A stretch of 7,395 bases of DNA, taken from NCBI GenBank assembly GCA_017629415.1, contig JAGBXG010000440.1, positions 1 through 7,395 on the forward strand. Reading direction: 5' to 3'. The notes under the pieces are model-generated. The model ran no database searches, had not been told where the DNA came from, and worked only from the letters and a program-made list of their open reading frames with translations. The stretch's first letter is position 1, and each line of letters starts with the position of its first letter. The translations under genes and the position numbers were made by a program. Of the stretch, positions 1 through 5,031 are shown piece after piece. The DNA comes from Pseudomonadota bacterium. GTDB lineage: Bacteria; Myxococcota; Bradymonadia; UBA4248.

Positions 1-48
1 GCCCGGCCCGGGGGTATAAAAGAATAGTAAACAAACAATATAACAGAT

Positions 49-72
49 AAGGCCCCATAACAGAGGCCTTTT
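49..72 (+). terminator. Possible weak intrinsic terminator
   Basis: A 6-bp stem (AAGGCC at 49-54, GGCCTT at 65-70) with a 10-nt loop runs into a short TTTT tract. It could end a gene lying left of the window. The stem and T-run are both short, so this is tentative. Confidence 0.3.
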
Positions 73-107
73 GTAGTAAGATGCGTGCATTTAAATTTTG
101 GTGCGCC

Positions 108-149
108 CTTGCTGAGAACTTGCTGAGACCTTCTTGAGACCTTCTCGGA
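108..149. repeat. 11-bp tandem repeat, about 3.8 units
   Basis: Consecutive units begin at 108, 119, 130 and 141 and follow the pattern CTTGCTGAGAM, degrading in the third and fourth units (CTTCTTGAGAC, CTTCTCGGA). The 11-bp period is close to one helical turn, so the same bases would face one side of the DNA. No function can be assigned from sequence; slippage alone could generate it. Confidence 0.6.
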
Positions 150-218
150 TTAGTCCCGTGATATCCTTCGTCAGCAAATGTGGGGCAACGTGTCAGGCAT
201 CCTCGATACCCTTGATTC

Positions 219-249
219 ACGTTTCAAATCTAAACACAATTTGAAACGT
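219..249. repeat. Perfect 11-bp inverted repeat
   Basis: ACGTTTCAAAT at 219-229 is matched by its exact reverse complement at 239-249 around a 9-nt spacer. No T-run follows (the next bases are a run of C), so it does not look like an intrinsic terminator. It lies immediately left of the 95-bp repeat and could be an operator, a cruciform or the end of a small repeat element. Confidence 0.55.
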
Positions 250-253
250 CCCC

Positions 254-410
254 CCCAAGACACATATTCGTCTCCAACGTGCTCATTCTCATCACTGAAG
301 TTTGTGCCTGTCAAGCAGTGCAAACTTTCATCCTCCAAAACGGGTCTACCCAAGACACATATTCGTCTCCAACGTGCTCATTCTCATCACTGAAGTTTGT
401 GCCTGTCAAG
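254..410. repeat. 95-bp direct repeat, 1.65 copies
   Basis: Bases 254-315 recur exactly as 349-410, a 62-bp identical block with a 95-bp period. The intervening 33 bp appear once. Within the unit, AAGTTTG (298-304) and CAAACTT (321-327) can pair, and G-U pairs could lengthen the stem. The 95-bp period is not a multiple of three and open frames run through it in several phases, so I treat it as non-coding repeat rather than a gene. Only two blocks are present and there is no short-repeat/spacer periodicity, so it is not a CRISPR array. Confidence 0.75.
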
Positions 411-478
411 AAGCGTTATGTGTTCCAGCACAGGTATTATGCGTTGAAGGAAGCACCTTTTTGATTGGGGGAGGTACG

Positions 479-671
479 CGGCGAACAAAAATAAATGACG
501 TTAAAGTGTGCATAAAATACATAAAGTCATGAAAATCGTGTATGGGATTTTACGCACATGTAGGTTTGATGTGCGTATTTTTTAAGCTTTTGGATACACG
601 ATGTGTATTTTTGAATGATTTGCAATAGATAGCACTATAGTGTGAATTGCATACAAAATTGGAGAGAATCT
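479..671 (+). promoter_or_regulatory. Structured 5' leader of the Cys-rich lipoprotein gene
   Basis: This 193-nt leader can form several hairpins: ATACAT 517-522 with GTGTAT 538-543; a 9-bp stem 551-559/569-577 followed by six T; a 6-bp stem with a GAT loop, 594-599/603-608; and TGCAAT 621-626 with ATTGCA 646-651, which encloses the palindrome CACTATAGTG (633-642). The last structure ends 10 nt before the Shine-Dalgarno GGAGAG (661-666), which fixes the start at 672. I could not place a convincing promoter: TTGAAT at 611 with TATAGT at 636 has a 19-bp spacer. The same arrangement recurs before the peptidase gene, so both genes probably share a regulatory input. Confidence 0.6.
551..583 (+). 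terminator. Terminator-like or attenuator hairpin in leader copy 1
   Basis: TACGCACAT (551-559) and ATGTGCGTA (569-577) form a perfect 9-bp stem with a 9-nt loop, followed by six T (578-583). It sits 88 nt upstream of the lipoprotein start. It could end upstream transcription, if the promoter lies after it, or act as a conditional attenuator, if transcription starts before it. The sequence does not decide between these. Confidence 0.55.
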
Positions 672-1931
672 ATGAATTTTAGAAGACTGACTCTATTGAT
701 TGCCGGTTCGATGCTTATGTTGAATGCATCGGCATGTAAGAAGGAAGAAGCTGCTGCCCCTGTTGAAGCTGCTGCCCCTGTTGAAGATGCTGCCCCTGTT
801 GAAGCTGCTGCCGATGGTGTCGTGAAAGCTGAAGTTGCCCTGGAGCAGCTGGATTGCAATAATTTCAATCATGCGGCCCTGCGTTTGAATCTGCCGTTAT
901 TTTGTGTTTATGAAGCCAAAGCCAACAAGACCGTTCGTCCTGAAGTGTTGATGACATTGAATTTTCATCCGGCATCGGACAGTTTGAAATGGAAAAATGG
1001 GGATATTAATGATGATGTGAATATTGATGATATTGATGATATTGACAAGGCGATGAGACATTTAACTAAGCTCCACAGAATAGAATTTAAGAATAGTGAT
1101 GTTAAATGGAAATTGATTGAATCCGATTACCCTCTGCCTAATTATAAGATAAGTGTTGATAAAGACATTGCCCATGAACTCAGTTTAATAACAAAAAAAA
1201 CATGTGAACGATTCGCTGACGAGAAGTTATTGGATGGTACTGGTATACAGGTTTTTGAATGTGGACGACTATATGATATGGATGAAGCAATTGTAATATA
1301 CATTGGCCTTGTTGCCAAAGATGATAAAATTGCGAGGATATATCGAGTGGGTTCTGAATTTGATACTATGGGGGAGTACTTGGAATGTAGAAGATTAGGG
1401 GATGACAGATATCTTGATGTTGAGTTTGTAGATTCGATACAGAGTTCGTGGTTAGACACAACTGCTTATACCATCAGAATTAAGAGTAGTTGTGAACAAG
1501 TTCATTATCACGGGTGTGATAGTCCCTGCGGTTGTGACGTTGTGAATACCTATGAAACACTACATTCATATGTTTTTGCTGGAAACAAATTCAGGCCGGT
1601 TGCTGATTGGCGTGAGATCGTTTTACATGAACATGAAGACTGGATGGTTGGAGATTATTTATACAATAAAGATGAGGAAGAATGCGAGGAACTTATGAAG
1701 GAGGAATATAAAAAATGTCGTTATAAACTTGATGAAGATGGAGATCCAGTGGATGAGGAAGAATGCAAGGAAGAGGAATATAAAAAATGTCGTTATAAGC
1801 TTGATGAAGATGGAAATCCAATGATGGATCCGGAGGTTGATTGTCCTTATAGATCTTTATGGAGGAAGGAGTGTTATAAAGCTATTCTCGTTGGCAAGGA
1901 TTTAAGTATTTCGGAGGTCGTTTGTAAATAG
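672..1931 (+). CDS. Cysteine-rich lipoprotein of unknown function
   Basis: The 419-residue product starts at ATG 672, five nt after GGAGAG; an in-frame ATG at 642 lacks such a site and would bury the signal peptide. Residues 1-21 are a lipoprotein signal peptide, with Cys22 after Asn-Ala-Ser-Ala as the lipidation site, so membrane anchoring is predicted. Residues 26-45 are an Ala-Ala-Pro-Val-Glu type linker repeated three times. Residues ~50-108 match the N-terminal domain of the M49-like lipoprotein encoded at 2710. After residue 108 the two proteins are unrelated: here follows an Asp/Ile-rich stretch, then a region with many cysteines, including CEQVHYHGCDSPCGCD. Two imperfect 24-27-residue repeats containing EEYKKCRYKLDEDG come near the end. 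There is no HExxH or other catalytic motif. The many cysteines suggest disulfides or metal binding outside the cytoplasm. The stop abuts a transposase remnant, so the natural C-terminus may have been altered. Confidence 0.8.
   Translation: MNFRRLTLLIAGSMLMLNASACKKEEAAAPVEAAAPVEDAAPVEAAADGVVKAEVALEQLDCNNFNHAALRLNLPLFCVYEAKANKTVRPEVLMTLNFHPASDSLKWKNGDINDDVNIDDIDDIDKAMRHLTKLHRIEFKNSDVKWKLIESDYPLPNYKISVDKDIAHELSLITKKTCERFADEKLLDGTGIQVFECGRLYDMDEAIVIYIGLVAKDDKIARIYRVGSEFDTMGEYLECRRLGDDRYLDVEFVDSIQSSWLDTTAYTIRIKSSCEQVHYHGCDSPCGCDVVNTYETLHSYVFAGNKFRPVADWREIVLHEHEDWMVGDYLYNKDEEECEELMKEEYKKCRYKLDEDGDPVDEEECKEEEYKKCRYKLDEDGNPMMDPEVDCPYRSLWRKECYKAILVGKDLSISEVVCK
1671..1823 (+). repeat. In-frame tandem duplication within the Cys-rich lipoprotein gene
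   Basis: An 81-bp unit (1671-1751) is followed by a 72-bp unit (1752-1823) that lacks nine bases. Each begins GATGAGGAAGAATGC and encodes Asp-Glu-Glu-Glu-Cys, then Glu-Glu-Tyr-Lys-Lys-Cys-Arg-Tyr-Lys-Leu-Asp-Glu-Asp-Gly and Asp/Asn-Pro. The units are almost identical in DNA, so the duplication looks recent. Reading frame and both cysteines per unit are kept. Confidence 0.85.
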
Positions 1932-2180
1932 ATGGAATGAACAAATCCCGCTGTCGGCATCAACGCCGATGTGTGCTTTCACAAATGATATGGATTGCCC
2001 TTTTTAGTATGTTTAGCTTCAGGATCACGTTGCTTTTGCCTATTTTTAATTTTAATAGAACATGGAGCTTCAATAATTGTGGCATCTATAATTGTACCTC
2101 GCGATATGCGTATACCAATGCCAATCATGTGCCCGTTCAATCCATCAAAAAATTGCTCGCAAAGTGAATGACGTTCGAGG
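1931..2180 (-). pseudogene. Remnant of an IS5/IS4-type DDE transposase
   Basis: Read on the minus strand, the fragment encodes LERHSLCEQFFDGLNGHM, then GTIIDATIIEAP (2064-2098), a lysine-rich stretch, RDPEAKHTKKGN, and, in a shifted frame, KAHIGVDADSG (1947-1979). These follow the order typical of IS5-family transposases (VDATIIAAP, RDPEMHQTKKGN, KAHIGVDADSG), including the first two aspartates of the DDE triad. A loss of about four bases near 1977-1985 breaks the frame and makes a stop. A further shift near 1945 is needed to read FVHSI. Similarity stops at the lipoprotein stop codon (1931) on one side and at the palindromic repeat (2181) on the other. The N-terminus, the final glutamate and any terminal inverted repeats are missing, so it is dead. 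Confidence 0.85.
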
Positions 2181-2299
2181 ATCAGTACCCGGCTCATTCA
2201 CAAAAACGTCAAATCATTTGCGGATTCCAAGGGGCTGAGCCCCTTGGCGGGGGGGTGGAGCGGAGCCCCAAAAGAACTTTGCGTACACCGTGGGAGGAG
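2181..2299. repeat. Palindrome-rich repeat element, copy A
   Basis: It starts ATCAGTACCCGGCTCATTCA and matches copy B (2398-2514) closely. It contains a perfect palindrome-like hairpin (2227-2236/2238-2247, CCAAGGGGCT and its complement), a G-run, and a GGAGCGGAGCCCC block that can compete for pairing with GGGGCT. It ends inside the long hairpin 2276-2319. Open frames cross it on both strands, but they follow the inverted repeats rather than any protein family. A REP/MITE-like intergenic element is the best description; no target-site duplication was recognised. Confidence 0.7.
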
Positions 2300-2319
2300 T
2301 CCCACGGCGTACGCAAAGT
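2276..2319. repeat. 20-bp stem hairpin with one mismatch
   Basis: Bases 2276-2295 and 2300-2319 are reverse complements except for one position (A opposite C), around a four-base GGAG loop. The outer arm reads ACTTTGCGTAC. No T-run follows. This is the longest inverted repeat in the window. Copy B of the repeat has only the left arm, changed to ACTTTGCTTAC, so the hairpin is truncated there. Confidence 0.75.
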
Positions 2320-2355
2320 CACAAAAGACTTACGAAGTGGTATGTCGCGGGGACG

Positions 2356-2383
2356 AAAATGGGGGAGCGAGTCCCCATTTTTC
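2356..2383 (+). terminator. Hairpin with T-run, possible terminator
   Basis: AAAATGGGG (2356-2364) pairs with CCCCATTTT (2373-2381) across an 8-nt loop, and the T tract continues to 2382. It is the first terminator-like structure after the Cys-rich lipoprotein gene, about 430 bp past its stop. It may equally be part of the palindromic repeat cluster. The A-run on the other side would also allow termination in the opposite direction. Confidence 0.4.
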
Positions 2384-2397
2384 CAAAAACGAGTGTT

Positions 2398-2514
2398 ATC
2401 AGTACCCGGCTCATTCACAAAAACGTCAAATCCATTGCAGGTTCCAAGGGGCTCAGCCCCTTGGCGGGGGGGGAGCGGAGCCCCAAAAGAACTTTGCTTA
2501 CACCGTGGGAGGAG
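2398..2514. repeat. Palindrome-rich repeat element, copy B
   Basis: This second copy of the element at 2181-2299 also starts ATCAGTACCCGGCTCATTCA and keeps the palindrome CCAAGGGGCT/AGCCCCTTGG (2444-2464) with the central base changed from G to C. It keeps the G-run and the GGAGCGGAGCCCC block. It ends at CACCGTGGGAGGAG, where copy A continues into the right arm of its long hairpin. Here the sequence switches directly into the lipoprotein leader module (CCGGCGAACAAAA). Confidence 0.7.
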
Positions 2515-2516
2515 CC

Positions 2517-2709
2517 CGGCGAACAAAAATAAATGACGTTAAAGTGTGTATAAAATACACAAAGTCATAAAAATCGTGTATGGGATTTTGCGCACATGTA
2601 GGTTTGATGTGCGTGTTTTTTTAAGCTTTTGGACACACGATGTGTGTTTTGAATGATTTGCAATAGATAGCACGATAGTGTGAATTGCATACAAAACTGG
2701 AGAGAATCC
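2517..2709 (+). promoter_or_regulatory. Structured 5' leader of the M49-like lipoprotein gene
   Basis: It has the same architecture as leader copy 1. GTGTAT (2546-2551) can pair with ATACAC (2555-2560), which can instead pair with GTGTAT (2576-2581). A T-tailed stem follows at 2589-2597/2607-2615, then ACACAC (2633-2638) pairing with GTGTGT (2642-2647) across a GAT loop. The TGCAAT/ATTGCA pair near the Shine-Dalgarno is also conserved. GGAGAG five nt before ATG 2710 sets the start. The substitution U-A to C-G in the GAT-loop hairpin, relative to copy 1, keeps pairing. Confidence 0.6.
2589..2622 (+). terminator. Terminator-like or attenuator hairpin in leader copy 2
   Basis: The stem 2589-2597/2607-2615 has seven core pairs identical to leader copy 1 and two outer G-U pairs where copy 1 has A-U pairs. 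Seven T follow (2616-2622). It lies 87 nt before the start codon, as in copy 1. Confidence 0.55.
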
Positions 2710-4770
2710 ATGAATTTTAGAAGACTGACTCTGTTGATTGCCGGTTCGATGCTTATGTTGAATGCATCGGCATGTAAGAAGGAAGAAGCTGTGAAAGCCG
2801 AAGATAAAGCTGCCGCCCCTGTTGAAGCTGCTGCCGATGGTGCCGTGAAAGCTGAAGTTGCTCTGGATCAGTTGGATCGCAATGATTTCAATCATGCAGC
2901 ACTGCGTTTGAATCTGCCGTTGTTTTGGGTTTATGAAGCCAAAGCCAACAAGACCGTTCGTCCGGAAGTGTTGACGACACTGAATTTCTATCCGACATCT
3001 GACAGTTTGAAATGGAAAGATGCTGATGGCAAATTTACGCAAGAATTTTATGATGCGTACCAAAAAATGGTCGATGTGATGAAAGACCCGAGTTTTGGTG
3101 CCGAATTGGATGATAAAGAAAAGGCGCGTCGTGCCAAGGTCGCAGAGGAACTGGATCAGGCTGCAATTACGGTGGTTGAATCTGATTTTACCAAGAGTGA
3201 TGATGCCGAAAAGAAATTTATTGCAGCAATGTTAAAAGTAGGCAAATCCATTGATGCGATTTATTCGCGTCAAGTGGGGCTTGATGTTGCGATGGCCAAG
3301 ATTGCCAAAGACGATATTCTCTCGCAGAGCATGGCACGCCGCAACTGGGGTGTTGATCCTGAAAGTCCCAAAATGAAGGATGACAAAGCCTGCCGTGCCA
3401 TTGCTGGTGATGAAAAAATTCCTGTGGGTGTGTATCCTGTTGCGCTTCAGAGTGATGCAGATTTCTGCAATAAATTGGCTGCACGTCCGGATGCGGAAAC
3501 ACTTTTGACGCCATTTACCGTTGTCACGGGGGAAGGTGATGAACTCAAAGCCGTGCCATATACCGAACATTTTAAGGCCGAAATGACGGCTGTCAGCGAT
3601 GCTTTGAAAGAAGCAGCTGCCGCACTTGAAGGCAATGAAAAAGAAGCAGCACTGGTCAAATATCTTAAGGCCGCTGCTGATTCATTCCTGAGCAATGATT
3701 GGGAACCTGCCAATGAAGCTTGGGCAGCCATGAATTCGACCAATTCGTCTTGGTATGTTCGCGTGGCTCCCGATGAAACTTATTGGGAACCCTGCTCGCG
3801 GAAGGCCGGTTTCCATCTGACCTTTGCACGCATCAATCCTGATGCCTTGGCATGGCAGGAAAAATTGACACCGCTTCAGCAGGATATGGAAGAAAAACTG
3901 GCTGCGATTGCTGGCGCACCTTACAAAGCGCGTAAAGTAAGCTTCCATTTGCCCGATTTTATCGATATCGTGACGAACAGCGGCGATGATCGCGATGCAT
4001 TTGGTGCGACCATTGGTCAGTCGCTTCCAAACTGGGGTCCCGTTGCCAACGAAGGGCGTGGCCGTACCGTTGTAATGAGCAATTTGTATACAGATCCCGA
4101 CAGCTTGCGCGATCGCAAGACTTTGGCTTCTTCCATGTTTACAGAAAAAGACCTGAGCTTGTTGGAAGATGCTCAAGGTCCCGGTTTGCTGGGAACGATC
4201 ATTCACGAAGCTGCCCATAACCTCGGGCCTGCCCACGAATATCAAGTCGATGGTAAAATTGATGATGCCATCTTTGGCGGTGCCCATGCCACATTGGCCG
4301 AAGAATTCAAAGCACAGACCTGTGCGCTTTGGTTCTTGCCGTACTTGGTGGAAAAAGGCGTGATTTCGCAAGATTTGGCCAACAAGAGTTATGCCGATTC
4401 CGTGCATTGGGCATTTGGACATATTTCGCGCGGTATGACGACTGGTGAAGGCCGTATTCAGCCTTATTCACAGCTGGCTGCCATTCAGCTGGGCATGATG
4501 CTTGAAGACGGTGCTGTCACATTTGAACCTGAAACCATGGCTGCCAATGGCAAAGACAAAGGTGCTTTCGTCATTCATATGGAAAAAATGCCTGCCAGCG
4601 TCGAACGTATCATGAGTTCTATTGCCCAGATTAAAGCCAAAGGCGATAAAGACGGATTGCTTAAACTTCAGAAACAACATGTTGAAGGTACAGCCATTCC
4701 GTTTGATTTGATTAAAGAACGCATGCTTCGTTTGCCCAAGACAAGTTTTGTTTATAGTGTGAAGCTTTAG
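2710..4770 (+). CDS. M49-like (dipeptidyl-peptidase III family) zinc peptidase lipoprotein
   Basis: The 686-residue product starts at ATG 2710 behind GGAGAG. Residues 1-21 are a lipoprotein signal peptide with Cys22 as lipidation site, then an Ala/Glu/Lys linker to about residue 50. Residues ~50-103 form the N-terminal domain shared with the Cys-rich lipoprotein. The catalytic signature is HEAAH at 499-503, continued as NLGPAHEY, then AEEFKAQ at 530-536 and ALWFLPYLVEKG. This order (HExxHxLGP, then EExKA, then ALWxLxYLxxKG) is that of bacterial M49-like peptidases. By family analogy His499 and His503 with Glu532 would bind zinc and Glu500 would be the catalytic base. Classical M49 enzymes have HExxxH; the five-residue HExxH form is known in some bacterial members. 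The likely role is cleavage of peptides, perhaps releasing dipeptides, at the cell envelope, but the substrate is unknown. Gln536 replaces the usual acidic residue of EExxAD/E. A terminator follows, so it is probably monocistronic. Confidence 0.85.
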   Translation: MNFRRLTLLIAGSMLMLNASACKKEEAVKAEDKAAAPVEAAADGAVKAEVALDQLDRNDFNHAALRLNLPLFWVYEAKANKTVRPEVLTTLNFYPTSDSLKWKDADGKFTQEFYDAYQKMVDVMKDPSFGAELDDKEKARRAKVAEELDQAAITVVESDFTKSDDAEKKFIAAMLKVGKSIDAIYSRQVGLDVAMAKIAKDDILSQSMARRNWGVDPESPKMKDDKACRAIAGDEKIPVGVYPVALQSDADFCNKLAARPDAETLLTPFTVVTGEGDELKAVPYTEHFKAEMTAVSDALKEAAAALEGNEKEAALVKYLKAAADSFLSNDWEPANEAWAAMNSTNSSWYVRVAPDETYWEPCSRKAGFHLTFARINPDALAWQEKLTPLQQDMEEKLAAIAGAPYKARKVSFHLPDFIDIVTNSGDDRDAFGATIGQSLPNWGPVANEGRGRTVVMSNLYTDPDSLRDRKTLASSMFTEKDLSLLEDAQGPGLLGTIIHEAAHNLGPAHEYQVDGKIDDAIFGGAHATLAEEFKAQTCALWFLPYLVEKGVISQDLANKSYADSVHWAFGHISRGMTTGEGRIQPYSQLAAIQLGMMLEDGAVTFEPETMAANGKDKGAFVIHMEKMPASVERIMSSIAQIKAKGDKDGLLKLQKQHVEGTAIPFDLIKERMLRLPKTSFVYSVKL

Positions 4771-4864
4771 TTTGAGTCTGCATAAAGGCGCAAAAGTTTG
4801 CGGCGTGACGCTTAAATTGTATTTTCGTTTATTTAGCGCCTTGAAAATGGAATTTTACACAAAA

Positions 4865-4889
4865 AAGCCCCTGGAAAGGGGCTTATTTT
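4865..4889 (+). terminator. Intrinsic terminator after the M49-like peptidase gene
   Basis: AAGCCCC (4865-4871) pairs with GGGGCTT (4878-4884) over a 6-nt loop, followed by ATTTTT. An A-run on the left would also allow termination from the other direction. It lies about 95 bp after the peptidase stop. Confidence 0.85.
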
Positions 4890-4910
4890 TGTAGAATATG
4901 CCTTTGTGGC

Positions 4911-4938
4911 TTGACAAAAACCTTGTTTCACTTATACA
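4911..4938 (+). promoter_or_regulatory. Sigma-70-type promoter for the outer-membrane protein gene
   Basis: A consensus -35 TTGACA (4911-4916) is followed after 16 bp by TATACA (4933-4938), which matches the -10 consensus in five of six positions. A start near 4945 would give a leader of roughly 85 nt before ATG 5032. It lies just after the preceding terminator, which supports a separate transcription unit. Confidence 0.75.
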
Positions 4939-5031
4939 AGCTCAATTTGGCTTTTCATGCGCCTTGAACGCACATGTCGTTTAGCATGCGCAAACAGAAT
5001 TGAGACACATATTGATAATAGGAAATACGCC

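Larger units (their letters stand above)
479..999 (+). repeat. Duplicated 5' module, copy 1
   Basis: This segment aligns with 2517-3022. It covers the non-coding leader, ribosome-binding site, signal peptide, linker and first ~108 codons of the lipoprotein at 672. The leader parts are both 193 nt, with ten substitutions and two compensating single-T indels by hand alignment. The coding parts differ by five linker codons plus scattered substitutions. Similarity stops abruptly after the Ser-Leu-Lys-Trp-Lys codons. The left edge is blurred, with a few matching bases (GGGAGG) further upstream in both copies. Confidence 0.85.
2517..3022 (+). repeat. Duplicated 5' module, copy 2
   Basis: This is the counterpart of 479-999: a 193-nt leader followed by the first ~103 codons of the peptidase lipoprotein. 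The linker is five codons shorter than in copy 1 and includes a VKAEDK segment that copy 1 lacks. Similarity ends after Ser-Leu-Lys-Trp-Lys. The peptidase reads on as one coherent protein beyond this point, so this copy may be closer to the ancestral arrangement; that is inference. Confidence 0.85.

Noticed and set aside
254..410. Possible CRISPR array
   Set aside because: Only two 62-bp blocks separated by 33 bp, with no third repeat. The block is too long for a CRISPR repeat and no cas gene is present.
171..532. Overlapping open frames of 60-76 codons on both strands
   Set aside because: They run through the 95-bp repeat in different phases, lack convincing ribosome-binding sites and show no protein family signature. 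The repeat period is not a multiple of three.
642..671. Upstream ATG for the Cys-rich lipoprotein (and the matching ATG at 2680 for the peptidase)
   Set aside because: Using these would place ten extra residues before the positively charged start of the signal peptide and would put the GGAGAG site inside the gene.
1937..2167. Plus-strand open frame of 76 codons
   Set aside because: The minus strand of the same bases carries clear transposase motifs; the plus-strand frame is its shadow.
2168..2570. Open frames of 80-122 codons on both strands in the repeat region
   Set aside because: Frames are kept open by GC-rich inverted repeats and appear in several phases and strands at once; translations are repetitive (APKEL, PRGSAP) and no start has a good ribosome-binding site.
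2539..3063. Antisense open frame of 174 codons
   Set aside because: It is the complement of the leader and signal-peptide region of the peptidase gene and has no protein signature.
3682..4422. Antisense open frame of 246 codons
   Set aside because: It lies entirely opposite the M49-like peptidase, whose frame carries the HExxH and EExKA motifs. The antisense product shows no recognisable family.
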